Source of the DNA: Todiramphus chloris collaris
Taxonomy: Eukaryota; Chordata; Aves; Coraciiformes; Alcedinidae
Assembly: GCA_025345505.1 (NCBI GenBank)
Contig: JANVCC010000073.1
Span: 4,539,448 to 4,603,447 of the forward strand
DNA length: 64,000 nucleotides
Reading direction: 5' to 3'
Position 1 is the first letter of the stretch. Every line of letters begins with the position of its first letter. The notes under the pieces are model-generated. The model did no database searches, was not told the DNA's origin, and worked only from the letters and a program-made list of their open reading frames with translations. Below are positions 50,319 through 63,225 of the stretch, one piece after another. The translations under genes and the position numbers were made by a program.

Positions 50319-53300
50319 ACCTTTGAATAGCAAAGAGACACTTCCAGCGTTTCATAACTCTCTGTAATTACGGTGGTGATTATGAGAATGATAGATATCT
50401 AATTAAAATCTGTGAAAACTGCAGTCGGTGAGAAATGAGAATTAGTTCCCCAAATTGCGATTTTTTCCTTAGTTTAAGCACATTTCAGAGCTACTTTCTG
50501 ACAATGTGGCATTTTCTCTCACAATGACTCACCTCAAGAGGTCGTGGCTAATTTTACCAGGTATCTGAAAGAACATGGGAGAATTTTGGTTTGAGATGAA
50601 GGAGAGGAAATACTTCATTTTTTTCATATTTTTTTTAGGTTTGTTTTTGGTTTTTTTAGTGTCTTTTATCAGTTTCAACTGACGTCAAGCAGTGAAATGA
50701 CAAACAGCCCGAGGTTACTAAATTGTTGGCTAGCCTTAAATTTCTTATCAAAGACAGTCTGGAGAATTGTGTAGGGTGAAATCAATGCGTCTTCAACCAG
50801 CACCGACTGGGGCTTTGGGTTTGTTGTCCTCATTTGTTTCCTCTCCCTATTTACCTAACCCGTGCCAGTGCTGTGCATGTGTTCACTCAGTAGCTAATTA
50901 CATCAGGCTCCCCAGGACAGCCACTAACAATTTTGATGCCTGTTACAGACAGCTTGATGCCAAGAGTCACCCAGGAGTCTAATACTCAAATCTATTAGCT
51001 CTTCTGCAGCGGGATGGCCCCGGTAGCTCTTTCAGCCACCGGTCAGAGCAGCAAATTGTTTCAAGCACCAAGCAACTATCTAGGACATGCTGATTTCATT
51101 CTGCTGGAAACAGGGAGCGTTTTGAACTCAATGTGCCCAAAAAGGCTGAACATCTGCCAGGCTTTGCCCACTGCTGCGTCAGATGGCTGCGCTGGGGAGG
51201 TACTGGGGCTGTGCTGGGGCTGTACTGGGGCAGGGATGTTGAGGCTGCAGGGCCCTTTGGCCATGGGCTAGGCAGGAGGGAAGAGCTTGCAGGCACTTAG
51301 CCCACACCCAGCAAGGAACAGGGTGAAACCAAGGTTCTGAAGTGTGTTATTCCTAGCAGGCAAATGCATCATTTACTGAATTCATCAGCTCTTTCATTCT
51401 CAGCACAAAGCCTTTCCTCTTCTGATTATTTGGGGTTTGGTACTGGGGGAAGATTCTGTTCAAAGGAAAAAAAGCTCAGACGTGCAGTAATCTAATCCCT
51501 AGCAATGACCCAAACAGTATCGTTCAGCAGACACCCGAGCCTGGTGCTGCAGAGATTATTATGCAGCATTCCTGGGGGGATCTTCTCTTCCAGCTCCTCC
51601 CCTGTCACCCAGGGCCACTAGGTCATTACCTGCTCCTCCTGAGAGCCTGCAGATGCTGCCGAGAGGAACGTTAGCAATCACCTCTTGCCTTTCCCACAGG
51701 TGACTGTGCCCTGCCTGGCAGTGCCACGTGCTGATTATACACTGTGTGAAGAAACACTTCCTTAACTTTTTTATTTTTCTGCTGTAATTACAATAGCCTG
51801 CTCTTATAATGAAGCAAAACGAAGGGTCTTCCTTAATCTTAATTACTGTCGCTAGAGCCCATCTGACTTTCATTCTTCCAAGGACAGGTTAACCAGGTTT
51901 TAGTAGCCTTTTCTTAAGTGGAAATTTCACTGCCAACATAACCCATTTTATATCCTTTTTCAATTATTCTGTTACTTGTCTTTGAAACCCAGTAAGTGGC
52001 TGTTAGGATGGAGCAGAACAAAGGGTATTTGTTACGTATGAGCACTGGAGTCAAATGGTGAGAGTTTGAACAATCCTTTGGACCCCTGTTTACAGTCCAA
52101 ATGTATTTGTTTTTTTGAAGATGTGTTTATTTTTTGCTTCCAGTAATGAAACTGCTGTCTTCCTGGAAAACATTCTACTTATCATTTGTGGCATCCACTT
52201 TTATGTCTTCCCATTATTTGAAAGCCATTTCACACTGCGGTAGAGACATCACATTTTAGCCTGTTATTTCACTTAAAGTGTGGAAAGAAAAAGAAAAAGC
52301 TGCTTTAACTTTTTTTTCCTCCCCTCCATAATTTTTATTTCTTATGGGGAGAGAAAATATGAGCCTGTTTGAGCTTTCCAGCCATTGTATGAAGAACACA
52401 GTGCAGTTGTTTGATTGTTCATAAGGAGAGAATAGCACTCGAGGCCTGAAGCCCTGTACTTATACACCATCTAATCTTAGCAATAACTGGAACTCTGCGA
52501 GTGGGAGTGAAACACTGGTTATTTCATAGGTATCAGCCTAAGCAGGGAGGACAATTACTGACACTCAGATACACAAAAAAGCACAGGTGACTTCTGGCAT
52601 TATTTTGTTTGGGGAAATGTCAGTGCTTCTCTTTGGATAAACAAGCAGAAATAAGGCTTCTTGCCGTATTTCTTAGGCGTTAAAAGGGAGGCTGGCAGCA
52701 GTATGGGGGCGAGAGGACTGACTGTGGTTTCTGAGCTTTCTTTTCCCTGGGAAGTCCACGGAAGAGAGCTGAAGCTGTCCAAACATTACAGTATTTTGTT
52801 ACAACTCGGCCAAAAGTTGATAGCAATTCAAACGCAGATCAGCTCATAGCTTGTATTAACAGGTTCCACTTTCTGACTTGCAGTTCGGTTAAGTATCTGA
52901 CTAAACATCTAGACAGGGGTTTGTTAACATTTTCTTTCTTCTTTATCCTGTTTAGTTTCATCTCTAACTGAGAACACAAATCCAAATTTGCTTTTTCTTT
53001 GAAGAAGCTGAGTGTGACTATCGTGTCTTGAATTTGTCTCTGCTGGTCTAAAGGCATTTTAAATTTCTGATTCCAGACATCAGGTTTTATCATGACCACA
53101 GCTCCTTAGTTAAAATGAGGGTCACATGAATGCCAAGGCCGTGGTTCTGGCAATAGCATTTCTACATTTTCAGGGATGTGTTACCACTTCAATGAATTTG
53201 TTCATGGTTTGTACATACATAAGATCAGTTGGGACTCTTATCTCTCTGCAAATCTTTAAAGCCATTCCCCTCCTCCACAGATATCAACATTCTGCAGTTA

Positions 53301-55428
53301 ACACAGTATGATTCTGAACACTAAGAGAGTTTTAACAGTGTTGTTACTTGTAACCGTTCCCTTATTCTAAAATCACTTCAAATTATAGTGAGAGCTTGGA
53401 AATATGGTAACATTGCAAAGACCCATCCAGAGCCAAACTATGTTATAGTATGAAGAGTCCGTAACAGTCAGAGCACAGGCTATTGATTTTGAGTATGTGA
53501 CGTTACCTTTACCCATCTCCCATTGAAACCAGAATTTCAGTAGACACAGTCCAATGGTAAGGACCTAAAGATAAGCACTGGAAAAAACACAGATTTTTGT
53601 GGTCACTTGTATAACCTGTGTATTACATAGTTTGGAGTCCCCCACACCCCTCTGAGTTGAGCAGTATTGCAGGTCATATGAGTGGGCTGGTAATCAAAGA
53701 TTTTCCTAATTGCTCTGTTTACCAGGCTGTGGTGAGTCTCTGGGACTTGAGTAACAACTCTCCGTGGACACCCACAGTGTGAGTGAGTACAAGAGCTCTG
53801 ATCTGCCCGGGGCACATCGCAAGTGAGGTGTAGAGGGCTGTTATTATGGTTGAGATGAAGAAACTCCCATCTAGGAAAACTCTGAGGGGCAGTCAGTTAC
53901 TTTAAGGTTCCATCAAGGCTTCCCGTTAGTGAGGGGTCCTGGGCCAGCAGGTATTCATTAATCAGCATCTAACACTGAGAAGCAAAGAGAGTGCATTTTG
54001 CAGTGTAGATGCAGCACACTGGAAGCGCTTGATTCCTCCACCAGTATAGCCCTAATTATAAACAAGACGGAGCAGTTCCTCCTGCCTGGTCAGATAAGAC
54101 TCAGCTATGGAACAGTTAACTTTTTGTAGAGCTCAGCATCAATTTCTGGAAGCTTTTAACAGAGACTCGACATTTCTAATTAGGAAGTTTTACATACAGG
54201 CAAGTGAATTTACCCCCAGCTGGGAAAACATGGCTTAGCAAGAGTTTTACATCCGCCCTCATTGATCTTCAGATTATCTCACATTTGAGACTGTGGAGCC
54301 ACTGGGATTTGCAAAGATGAGAAACAAATGTGGGAAAGTGCATATAATTTCTTTCACTTCAGGGTTAGATAACAAAAAACTGATAAATTAGAAATGAAGA
54401 GGTAAGTTTATTTTCTTTCTTTTTCATGCATTGTTGTTGCAGAGGTCAGAAGAATCCACAAAAGCCAATAACTTGTTGGCACTGGCAAGCAGCTGTCATC
54501 TTGATCAAATTCACAAAGCAGCATATTGGAAATTAGTCTTAAGATAGCAAAGGACTATAGATTTTTACATTTTTTTTTTAAACTGTCCTAACAGTTGAGG
54601 ATCAAAATGTCTGAATGTGAGCTCACTTAGACAAAAGATGTATCATGTGTCTGATGCTGCAACATCTGTCTCTTCAGAGAATCCCTCAAGCTTTTTGCAG
54701 CTTCAGCTCTATGGTTTGTATTTTTGAGGCCATTTTGTCTCTAGATGGAAATAGCTTTGCAAAAATGCAAAGTATTGATGAATTGGATGTTATGCTAGTT
54801 GAAAATCAGTGTAAGGTGGCTGTACATCCGTGCAGAGGAAATCAGACTCAAAGTCAGATGTAGCAGAGCTCTCTAAGTAGAGCTCTTACTGATTTCTTTT
54901 GATATGGAAGTGCTGTACAGCTCATTTCACTTCTGTGTTCAGATGGGTTTTATTGTGAAGACATAAAACATGCTGCAGACTTCTAAGAATATGGTTTAAA
55001 TGCAATAAAAATGAAATAGGTTTTTATTGCTGTATATGTTTTCCTACATTTGAAATTATTCTAATGAAGCAGAAGTTATTTCTGTGTTGGCAGAAAAACA
55101 GATAAGCAAACAAACCATGAAATGTAGCCTAGGAGGTATTAAGAAAATACAGATGTGTATGTTGCTTACTGTAGTTATGTTACTGGTATTCATCCTTGGG
55201 AAGGTATCAGTGTCGCTGCTACGTGATAAAGAATGCAACAACAGAAGATCAAAATCAGCCCAGGAGTACAAACCGTGTGCAGATAAAAGCTGGTGCAGTA
55301 AAATGGGTTTAAAAAAGTTCCAGCTGCTCCATAACATGGCCATGCATTGTAATGACCTGGATATTAATAGGAGGTGATGGGAAAGTTGCGGTATCGTTGA
55401 GTCGTCTTCCCTTTTAGTGCAGAGCACC

Positions 55429-55500
55429 TTCTCCTAGGAGGCTGTATCTCAGGTATTGAACTGCTACTGCCCTTGATCTTAGCTAAAGGGCCAGGTATTA
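55429..55500 (-). pseudogene. U2 snRNA-like pseudogene fragment
   Basis: On the plus strand 'cttgatcttagctaaaggg' followed by 'ccag' matches the reverse complement of the U2 spliceosomal RNA 5' region, including the branch-point-pairing neighbourhood. To its left 'gtatctcaggtattgaactg' matches the next part of U2 (stem II region) with a 2-base insertion. About ten bases expected between them are missing. Further left, 'ctcctaggaggctgtatc' fits the following U2 stem with small deletions. The 5' tip (55491-55500) is degraded and the 3' half of U2 is absent, so the fragment cannot give a functional RNA. It is probably an old retroposed or truncated copy. The alignment is from memory of U2. Confidence 0.6.
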
Positions 55501-55603
55501 TGAAAGGAAATAGAAGTACAGTTTAGGCTTCTTTTAGAACTGTGTGGGTGTCCAGAAACACTGCCAGAACTACAGTCTTGGACTTAGAGAAAACGATATA
55601 AAC

Positions 55604-55653
55604 CAGAATTCCAGATATTAGATTAGATCAGAATTCCAGATATTAGATTAGAT
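55604..55653 (+). repeat. Perfect 25-bp tandem duplication
   Basis: The unit, starting 'cagaattccagatattag', occurs twice head to tail (55604-55628, 55629-55653) without a mismatch. This indicates a recent local duplication, probably replication slippage. Confidence 0.95.
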
Positions 55654-58600
55654 TTGCTACTTAGAATATGGCTGGATGTGTATAAAAATGCAGCTCACCA
55701 TGTGATATACTCTTGCCACCTGCTTGGTTTACAAGCAAATTGTAGTAGCTTGGTAGTATACATTTCAGAGCTCTTTGCTGTATATCTACTGCAGATACTT
55801 GAGTGTCATTGTGTGCTTGAAGCTTATATAGTTTATTTAAGGAGTAACCCACAGAGAGAGAAAAAAAGTCCATAATTTTCAATTTTCTTTTATCTCTGCT
55901 TCATTCAGGGTGTAAACACTCAGAACCTGTAAATTCCTTGGGTTACGATAACGTGAAGATCTTAACCTGTTGTTCTAGCTGAAATTAATTCAATGGGAAA
56001 GCTATACTTCAATATATAAAATGTTAGAGAAGCCTTTTTAAAAAGACATTTTGCTTACTTTGTCTAAAGCAGCTTTCATTTTCTTTACGTGCTGAACCCT
56101 GCCCCTCCTCTTTTTTTTCTTAATCTCTGTCTCTATTTTTTAACTGTGGAGTTACAACTAGGCAAGAAAGCCCTACAATCTGTCTTTCACTTCCAGTGTG
56201 AAGTTTTTGTTGTTCCACTGAGTAGTCCATCTAAACACCTTGGTCACTTCATGGCTTTGCTGGAGAGTCACCGATGCAGAGTCCACCTGGTTCAGAGGAA
56301 TACACTTAATAGCCTTTAAGACAAATACTAGTAAAATGTGACAGACTGACCTCTTCTTTTCCTGGTCACTTTTGAGAATAGCTATTTTTCCATGCACTGA
56401 GAAGAGTATGTATGCCATATACATTGTACATGTCTCAGTATTGCTGAACTTGGAAGGTTCTTATGAATGATCTTTGAGGTGAGTGGCTCTGTAACGATTT
56501 GAAAAGATTTAAATGCTGATGGTGCCCCGTTTCCATTCTTAGTGAAGACATAAAAAGGTCACTTTTCCTTTGTCATTTCACCATGTTGTTGCTGACTAGT
56601 GTTAATCATTTAATTAAAAGGTCAGATCATTCATCCTCTTTTTCTACCTAAGGTGACTTTAATTATTTTCTTTGCAAATGAACTGATTTAATATTATTTA
56701 ATAATACTTGCTTTAAATAATAATCCTCAGAAGAAGTGGAAATTCTCTGTGAAGACATTCAAGCTTTGAAGGTTAGAATAAATTGAAAATAGCTGGATAT
56801 TGAAAAACTATTCTCTCCATTAAGTATTGCTAAAATTATAACACGTTATTAATGAGAGCATCTGGGGGCTTGCCTCTCATGGCTCTTGCTGATTAGCTAG
56901 CCGGATTACTGGGAAGCAGGAGTTAAAGTGCTGCTGGTCACCAAAGGCAGTGAAACCCTCACTTATTTCATTAATTTCATGAAGTACTCCCACTAACTGG
57001 GAAACAGGGTGGCAGCTGGGGCAGGAAGCAGTTGCCAGCCCTGACCAGCACTGGCCAACTCTGCGCTCTCGGCGGGGATTGCCTTTGCACAGCTCTCCAG
57101 TCTGGTCACCTCCAGAGACTCCTGCTAAGGGGCTGCAGAGGTTCTCAGATTCCTTTCCTTCAGAAGAGGCCGTGTGCTCTGTAAATAAAGCAGTGGCGTG
57201 GCAGGCTGGAGCTTACACCTCCCTGCAGGAACGCAGGCCTTCCTCAGGAAAGACTTTCCTCACCTACTCTGGTTGCTTTCTGAGCAACCTTACTTTCATC
57301 TCACAGCCATGACATTCCACCTGGTTTAAATATTTAATGGATCGTATCTTCTGCTCATGGGTACCTCTGCAAAGCAAGGAGACAAAGAAATATTTTACAG
57401 TGCAGCTGTAAGGTAACGTTTGGTGACTCTGAATGATGGGACACTATGGAAGCCTGGGGTGAGTGATGCTTGTAGAAGGAAGTGTGATGGTAGGTCTGAG
57501 CTTTGATCAGCCTGGTGGTCACTCTGCCTTCTGTTCTGAAAACAACATCAACAACTGACAGTAATGCTTAATTCTTAGATCCTGTCCAAGCAAAATAAAT
57601 AACTAGATCCATAGTTTTAGCTAATAAACCTAATCAAGATGCTTTGGAAATTGAGAACGTTCTCAAGAGTGGAGAGGCATTAATAGATCTTATGCATGGG
57701 TGGCTGGGGTACTGTTTTTAAGGGGCACATCCAAAAACTAGTCACAGAAAAGCAGATATATTCCCTGATCTATCTTTATAACACTGTGGTGTTTTTTGAG
57801 ACATCCTCAGATTGCAAATAGAAGTTTTAACCCAAGGCATGTATCTCTTTCCAGGCAACTTGCAGAATATATGTGATTTCTCAGAAACTTTATTGTGTCA
57901 AATTATGACACCATTTTTAATGAACAAGGACGTAGTTGTTGAAAGCAGCATCAAGTTGAGGAACAAGCTGTGATCTGGCTTATTTGAATACGAGGTTATA
58001 TTGAACTTTCCAAGAATCCCCAAATGTAATACTGTCTGGTGTCAGCTGAAAGAGCTGATGTGATTAAGTGCAGGGTTGTGATTAGCTGGACTTTGACAAG
58101 GTGTATTTGATTGTGTCAGACTGGGCTTTCTGAAGGAATTGCATCTGTCTCTGAACAGAACCACAGCCTGACGTGTCAGGGAACGTGGGATTTCTGGGCT
58201 GTGAATCTTAAAGAATTAATTTTAATTGGAGAAAATTAAGGACTGGGAAATGCAGAGCAGGATTACAAAGAACCAGAGTTGGTACATTAGTTTGTTTTTC
58301 AATAGCAGCCTCTTCTTTTGATCATGTGAACTGGGTCCGTGTTATTTCTCGGGCATTTTACAAGCACAGGCACTCTGAGCTATCAAGGGCTGAACACGGA
58401 GGTGAACTGGTTATTAGCTGAGCATCCCTAAATGGATGCTAACCAAGCATCTAGTGGCAAGGAAGGTCAATGCTATTTGCTGAGCATTCAGCTAATTATT
58501 CATTTCACTAATTACAGGTATACTGCATCTTTATGCATTGCAAAAAATCTCTGGGTTCTGAAGTTAGAGTTCAGTAAGTACTTAATAACTGCAAAATTAC

Positions 58601-60965
58601 ATCGTATTAGGTGCTGCTGTATTTTAATTTAGCACAATTTTACATGTGGCCTGTGTTGTAAACTACCATTTCTTTTTTGATGCACCAGGAAGAATACCAA
58701 ATATATTTCTTATCTTTAGAGATGATACTGAAAGGACAACTAGACTCGGGACCCGTGGGTTTGTATCTTTTGGTTTTTTCAAACTCCAAACTGGGGGAGC
58801 TGTGTTATGCCTGTAGCCCGTGATGGCAGCCTTGAATTGTCTCTTGCCAGTGATGAAGTGGGAGCATTTTCGTGGGAAAATGACAACTTCTTCCTGATCT
58901 GCTTCCATGTATTCAGAGGTTGACAGCAGTACCTTGTTTCTCTGGTTCCCATCCTTTTAGCATTACTCAAACACTAAGTCAACAGACTTTATTCTTTCTT
59001 TTCCGTAATCAAGAGTGGTGGTTAAGAACCTTTAATTTGTGAAACAGCAGCTTTGAACTCGCTCATTATAGCAACAGGATGACTCCAGAATCTGCCAGGG
59101 CAAGGTAAGATGAGTTAAATTATCAATTACACCACAGTGCAGCAGAGTCACAGTGACTGAGGTGTAAGCTGATGCCTTCAAAGCTAACGCAGGAAAATGC
59201 TCCTTTCTTGAGCGCTGAACTTACGGAAAGTAATCCACAAAGAACAATCATCATGCACCCTTTTACTGGTAATGCATTTGAATAATAGCCTGGCACTGCC
59301 GTACTCAGAAACTTCAATATTTCACCCGTTGAGAAAATAAATGTTTCTGTTCCCCTAATTTTTCAAGTTTACATTCACATTCATTCTGTTCCAAAGGATA
59401 CGTTTGTCAGCGTTAGTGAGGAGGGAGTGAGATCTGCTATTTTTCCATGCTTCTGGTAAGTCCACAGCAAGTCCTCTGATTCACCTCTGAGAATTGCTTG
59501 GAATTTTATCTACTTTTCACTTATCTCAAAGAAAATCCTGCTGGAAATGTGTCATTTCTATAGAGGAAGTTGTCTTTCCTGTCATTACTCTGACCTCTCC
59601 AGCAGCACCCGAGTCAGGGCAGGGGCTGCAGGGTTTAGTCAGGTATCATACAGCACTTTCCATGGCCCTTCTGCTTCTTGGTGTTCCTCTAGTGAGTGCA
59701 GCACCCTTTATCCATGTCTGCAGGCCTCTCCGAGCAGGTCACTTCGCTGTGATTGCTCATCATAAGCTCCTCTTTTCTGAGGGGTTGCCTTCTCATTTTT
59801 CTCCCTTTGAAGCAGTTGCTTCTTGCCAGCCACTGGCCCCCGTTTTCAAACTCACTGCTGCTTCTCGCTTATTACAATTCAGGTTCCAGAGAAAAGTTCT
59901 GCATTAAAATGAAGGGAAATTTAAAAAATGAGCTAGTAATGAGAGCAATTAATCAGAGCAGTCTGCAGCCTTGGCAGTACGATTGGGTTTGCTGGTGTGA
60001 GTGGGACAGAGTGAGAGGGCTGATGAGGAATGAGCAACATGAATTATCTGGGGCCCCGATGTGACATCCTTTTGCAGGAGGCACAGAATAAGGCTTTTTG
60101 GAGACACTCCCACTCCTTTCAGCCGTGTAAAAGGGGCTGTCCTGCACAAATCCTGACTTTCTCATGAATACAGCAATTACAGTGCAGGGCGGTTTTAGTG
60201 ACCCTGGAAGTTTCTGGGGGAAGCAAGCTTATTTGCACAGCCATGGTTGCTGGGTTGGTCCCTACAGCGTGACAGCTCTTACTGACACGTCTTACTGCTT
60301 GTAGCAGTTGTCCCAGGTCTCCACTCTCACGAGCCCCGAGTCTCAAATTAGGCAGAGATGAGAACGACATGCTCTGCTCTGATCCCTTTGTTTTTCCAAG
60401 CTGTATCCAGGTTTTGCAAGTAGCTGGAGACAGGCTGAGTTTTACATTCTCTTTGGTATCCTTCAAAAGCCGAGTAGTTTTGGTGTGGGTTTTTTTTCTG
60501 TGGTTTTGTTGTTGTTATTGACATTTTCTTCCTCCTGAATGCACTCAGTGAATTTTTAGTACATCTTCATACTAAATGAACTGCTTCCAAGTTGCCAAAT
60601 AGTTGAGATGTGTTCTCTTTGTGTACCCAAATAAGAGAAGAAATTACTTGAACCCTACAGTATGCTGTGGTATTTTAGTCAAGCATCTAACAAGGCGTGC
60701 TGTCTCTTGGGAGTGCAGAGCTTTGCCCCATCCCCTGAATGAAATGCTATGTCAGACATTCCCAAAACAACTTTCTAAAATGCTGTCTCTCTGAGCTCTC
60801 CTCCAAAACGCGAGGCCAAGCCAAGTCTGTCAGGCCAGGCTCTCCTCTCGCGGAATTAGTGGCAGCCAAGATTAATTAGCAGCCAGAGCTTTTCCAGCTG
60901 TACCACTCGTGAGCTGCCGCGATGCGTGTAGTCACCACTCCCCAGGCCTGTGATTCATTGCTCTG
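55654..60965. other. Unique non-coding sequence, no gene seen
   Basis: I see no exon, RNA gene or transposon. The only local structure noted is the 16-bp palindrome at 57651-57666. The 137-codon frame at 59494-59907 overlaps other frames and shows no domain. Confidence 0.5.
57651..57666. promoter_or_regulatory. Perfect 16-bp palindrome with a heat-shock-element-like core
   Basis: 'ttgagaacgttctcaa' equals its own reverse complement. Its core fits the nGAAnnTTCn pair of heat-shock elements, and a further 'AGA' follows on the right. It is one short motif far from any recognised promoter, so function is only a possibility. Confidence 0.2.
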
Positions 60966-61020
60966 TCAGTGCTTTGAGATACAGTGTATGAAAATGCCAT
61001 ATAAATGCAAATATAAATAC
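60966..61020 (+). mobile_element. Relic resembling an ancient L2/AmnSINE-type tail
   Basis: The order 'gctttgagat', then 'gtatgaaaatgcc', then 'atataaatgcaaatat' follows the well-known 3' tail shared by old vertebrate L2-type LINEs and several SINE families that borrow it (a tail with gctttgagat, a gatgaaa block, then ctatataaatgc and ATT-rich repeats). The SINE head, if any, would lie upstream, but 60830-60960 has no tRNA- or 5S-like promoter that I can recognise. The piece also contains a perfect octamer ATGCAAAT (61005-61012). Confidence 0.4.
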
Positions 61021-63086
61021 AAACACTGAGTTCCCCCTGTTGGCTGGTGATAAGGTGCTCATCCAGATGACTCACTGCGATCTAAAAAGTGGAAAGTAGC
61101 GTTTGGGAGGAGGGGGGAACTCAGTGACTACTCTTAAACTCTGGTTTCTTTTTCTTAAATAAGCTTAAAAAGGAAGAGGCAGCTTTGGCCTCCTCCTTGG
61201 CTACCTTTGTGGCACACCAAGATGATATCTTTCTGATTAATTAAATAAGAATGAGGATAAGCTTTGAACTGGGTTTGGAAACCGGTGTGATTTGCTGTGC
61301 GTGGGAGCGTGCGCTCCCGGGGACTGAACCGAATGAGGTCTGGTCGTGGTCTGAATTCTTATGGGCTCCAGCTCTGTCACAAGCATGGCAGGATGTGGCT
61401 TTTGCTTTATTCCCTGATCACCTGCACTGTCTCACGATGTGGGAGTCATTTCCTGCCCAAGGGGCAGCTTAGGCTGCGCTCGCGCAGCCAGCCAGGAGGG
61501 AAAGGAGGCTTCTTTTGCTGGGGGATGCAGGGACAGGAGGCACGTGTGAGGAGAAGGCTGCTCCTGTCATGATATGGCAGACACTCGAATTGCTTACTCT
61601 TATCTTTAAGTACATGTGCTTAATGGGAAAATTATTCTTCTTGTCTGAAAAGAGTTTTATCCTATGTAAGCGGCTCAATCCTATTTATGCCCCTAATGTT
61701 AGGATTGGTGACACAGAGTTTTAATTTTCTAGATTACTCTGCTAGTGCTGCTGTGCGTGTGAAGTGGGAACTGGAAATCTGAATCAGCACGTGTTGCTGT
61801 AGCTCCATCAGCAGCAAGCCCCTGACAGATCACTGCTGCTCTGAGCTCTGGGTTTCCTGACTAGTTTAATAATCATTAGAAGTCTCCAGGAGTAGCTCCA
61901 CGCAATAGCTTTTCCTTCGGTGCTTTTGCTGACGTGAAGCACGAGGCTGCCGTATTTCACCCGTGATTGCGAGAGCCAATTCTCTAAATGTGTATAGCTA
62001 CCACTGTAATCTTAAATATTAACTCGCTTTTGCATGTTTAGCACCAGCCATACACTACTGGCATTAATAAGACTGTCATTTTCCTGAAATGCATCCAGTC
62101 TGTGTAATCCAAAGGTGCTGGAAAGACAGCAAAGTCAGGGAAGGGCACTAGATTTCTTGCCATGTTCCCGGTCTTGTGGTCAGGTTTCTTTTTCATGATT
62201 TTTAAGATAAGAACTTAGAAACTTTGGGACAGTTTTCTAGTGGAGCTAGATCTACAAAGCTCTAAAGGAGCTCTGAAAATAGAATCTGGCTTTCTGTATC
62301 TGTTGCAAGAAGGTGTTGAGGAGGGGAGACTGGAGAAGGAGTGGGGCTGGGTGATGAATGGTGTTGAGAAGGTAGAGTTGCATGGGAAAAGATGGAGATC
62401 GCAGCGGGGAGAGAAGGGTGTCATAGAGACAAGAGATTGGAAGTGAATGCAAAGATGCAGAGCCACTTAGTAGGTGGGAAATAGGCTGTGTGATGTTCAG
62501 GAGATTGCACGAACAAGGAGTTAGAGTCTGCTGAGTGTCTTCAAAGCAGCAGGAGATGCTTTTATTAGTAACATTATATTTTATTGGTAACATATGTATA
62601 CCGTTGCAAGAAAAATAGGTCATTAGCTGATGCAAATGGTAATGGGGACTCTTGCATGGCTCTTGACATCAGCAGTGTGCACCGTATACCTTATCTTGTG
62701 TGGTAGGAACACATCCTGGCCACGTGGAAAATTGAGCATTTCTTCACTGTTATCTGGTTCATGACATGTAGACTGACAGCGTGTGTCTTCCCAGTTCTGA
62801 AGTGATGCCCTTCCTTCCTGGTTTAACTGAGCTGCTCCCTCATTCTGAATGCTATCCACTGTCACATTTAACTCGGGACAAAACCAGTGCTCCATCATCA
62901 CTACCTGCCCTGTTTCTCATGTTAGATATACAATTTATCTAGCTGGATAGCTGTTTTATTACGTTCCCCCAGCAGTGTGATGGCAGGTCTGCCATGAGTG
63001 AAGCTCTGACTTCACACTTGGTATATGTGCCAAATATTCCCTCATTATCTGCTGCTTCTCCTGATCATACAGTTTTTATTTATTTA
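61021..63086. other. Unique non-coding sequence, no gene seen
   Basis: No exon or transposon is supported. 62310-62440 is purine-rich on the plus strand, and that explains the apparently open frames in both directions there. Confidence 0.5.
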
Positions 63087-63225
63087 TTTTCTCCTTTTCT
63101 CTTTTCTTTTTTTTTTTCTCTTTTCTCTTTCCCCCCTTTTTTTTTTTTTCTTTTTTTTTCTTTTTTTTTCTTTTTTTTTTTTCTTTTTTTTTTTCCCCTT
63201 TTTTTTCGTTCTTTTTCCCTTTTTC
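63087..63225 (+). repeat. Long polypyrimidine tract
   Basis: From 63087 to 63207, 121 bp contain only C and T. After one G the tract resumes to 63225. It includes several T9C units near 63150-63170 and a run of six C. Open frames here encode only F/L/S/P and are artefacts of composition. Such homopurine-homopyrimidine DNA can form triplexes. Confidence 0.95.

Larger units (their letters stand above)
42231..55428. other. Unique non-coding sequence, no gene seen
   Basis: Thirteen kilobases without a supported exon, RNA gene or recognisable transposon. Open frames are under 125 codons and lack domains. Simple repeats are a C14 run, a short GTG tract, a T-rich stretch at 50290-50318 and a small 11-bp-type repeat at 51199-51230 ('tactggggctg' and variants, three copies). 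Confidence 0.5.

Noticed and set aside
55084..55377. 97-codon frame with a hydrophobic, membrane-like segment
   Set aside because: AT-rich DNA readily encodes hydrophobic stretches, and the reverse strand is open as well. No family is recognised.
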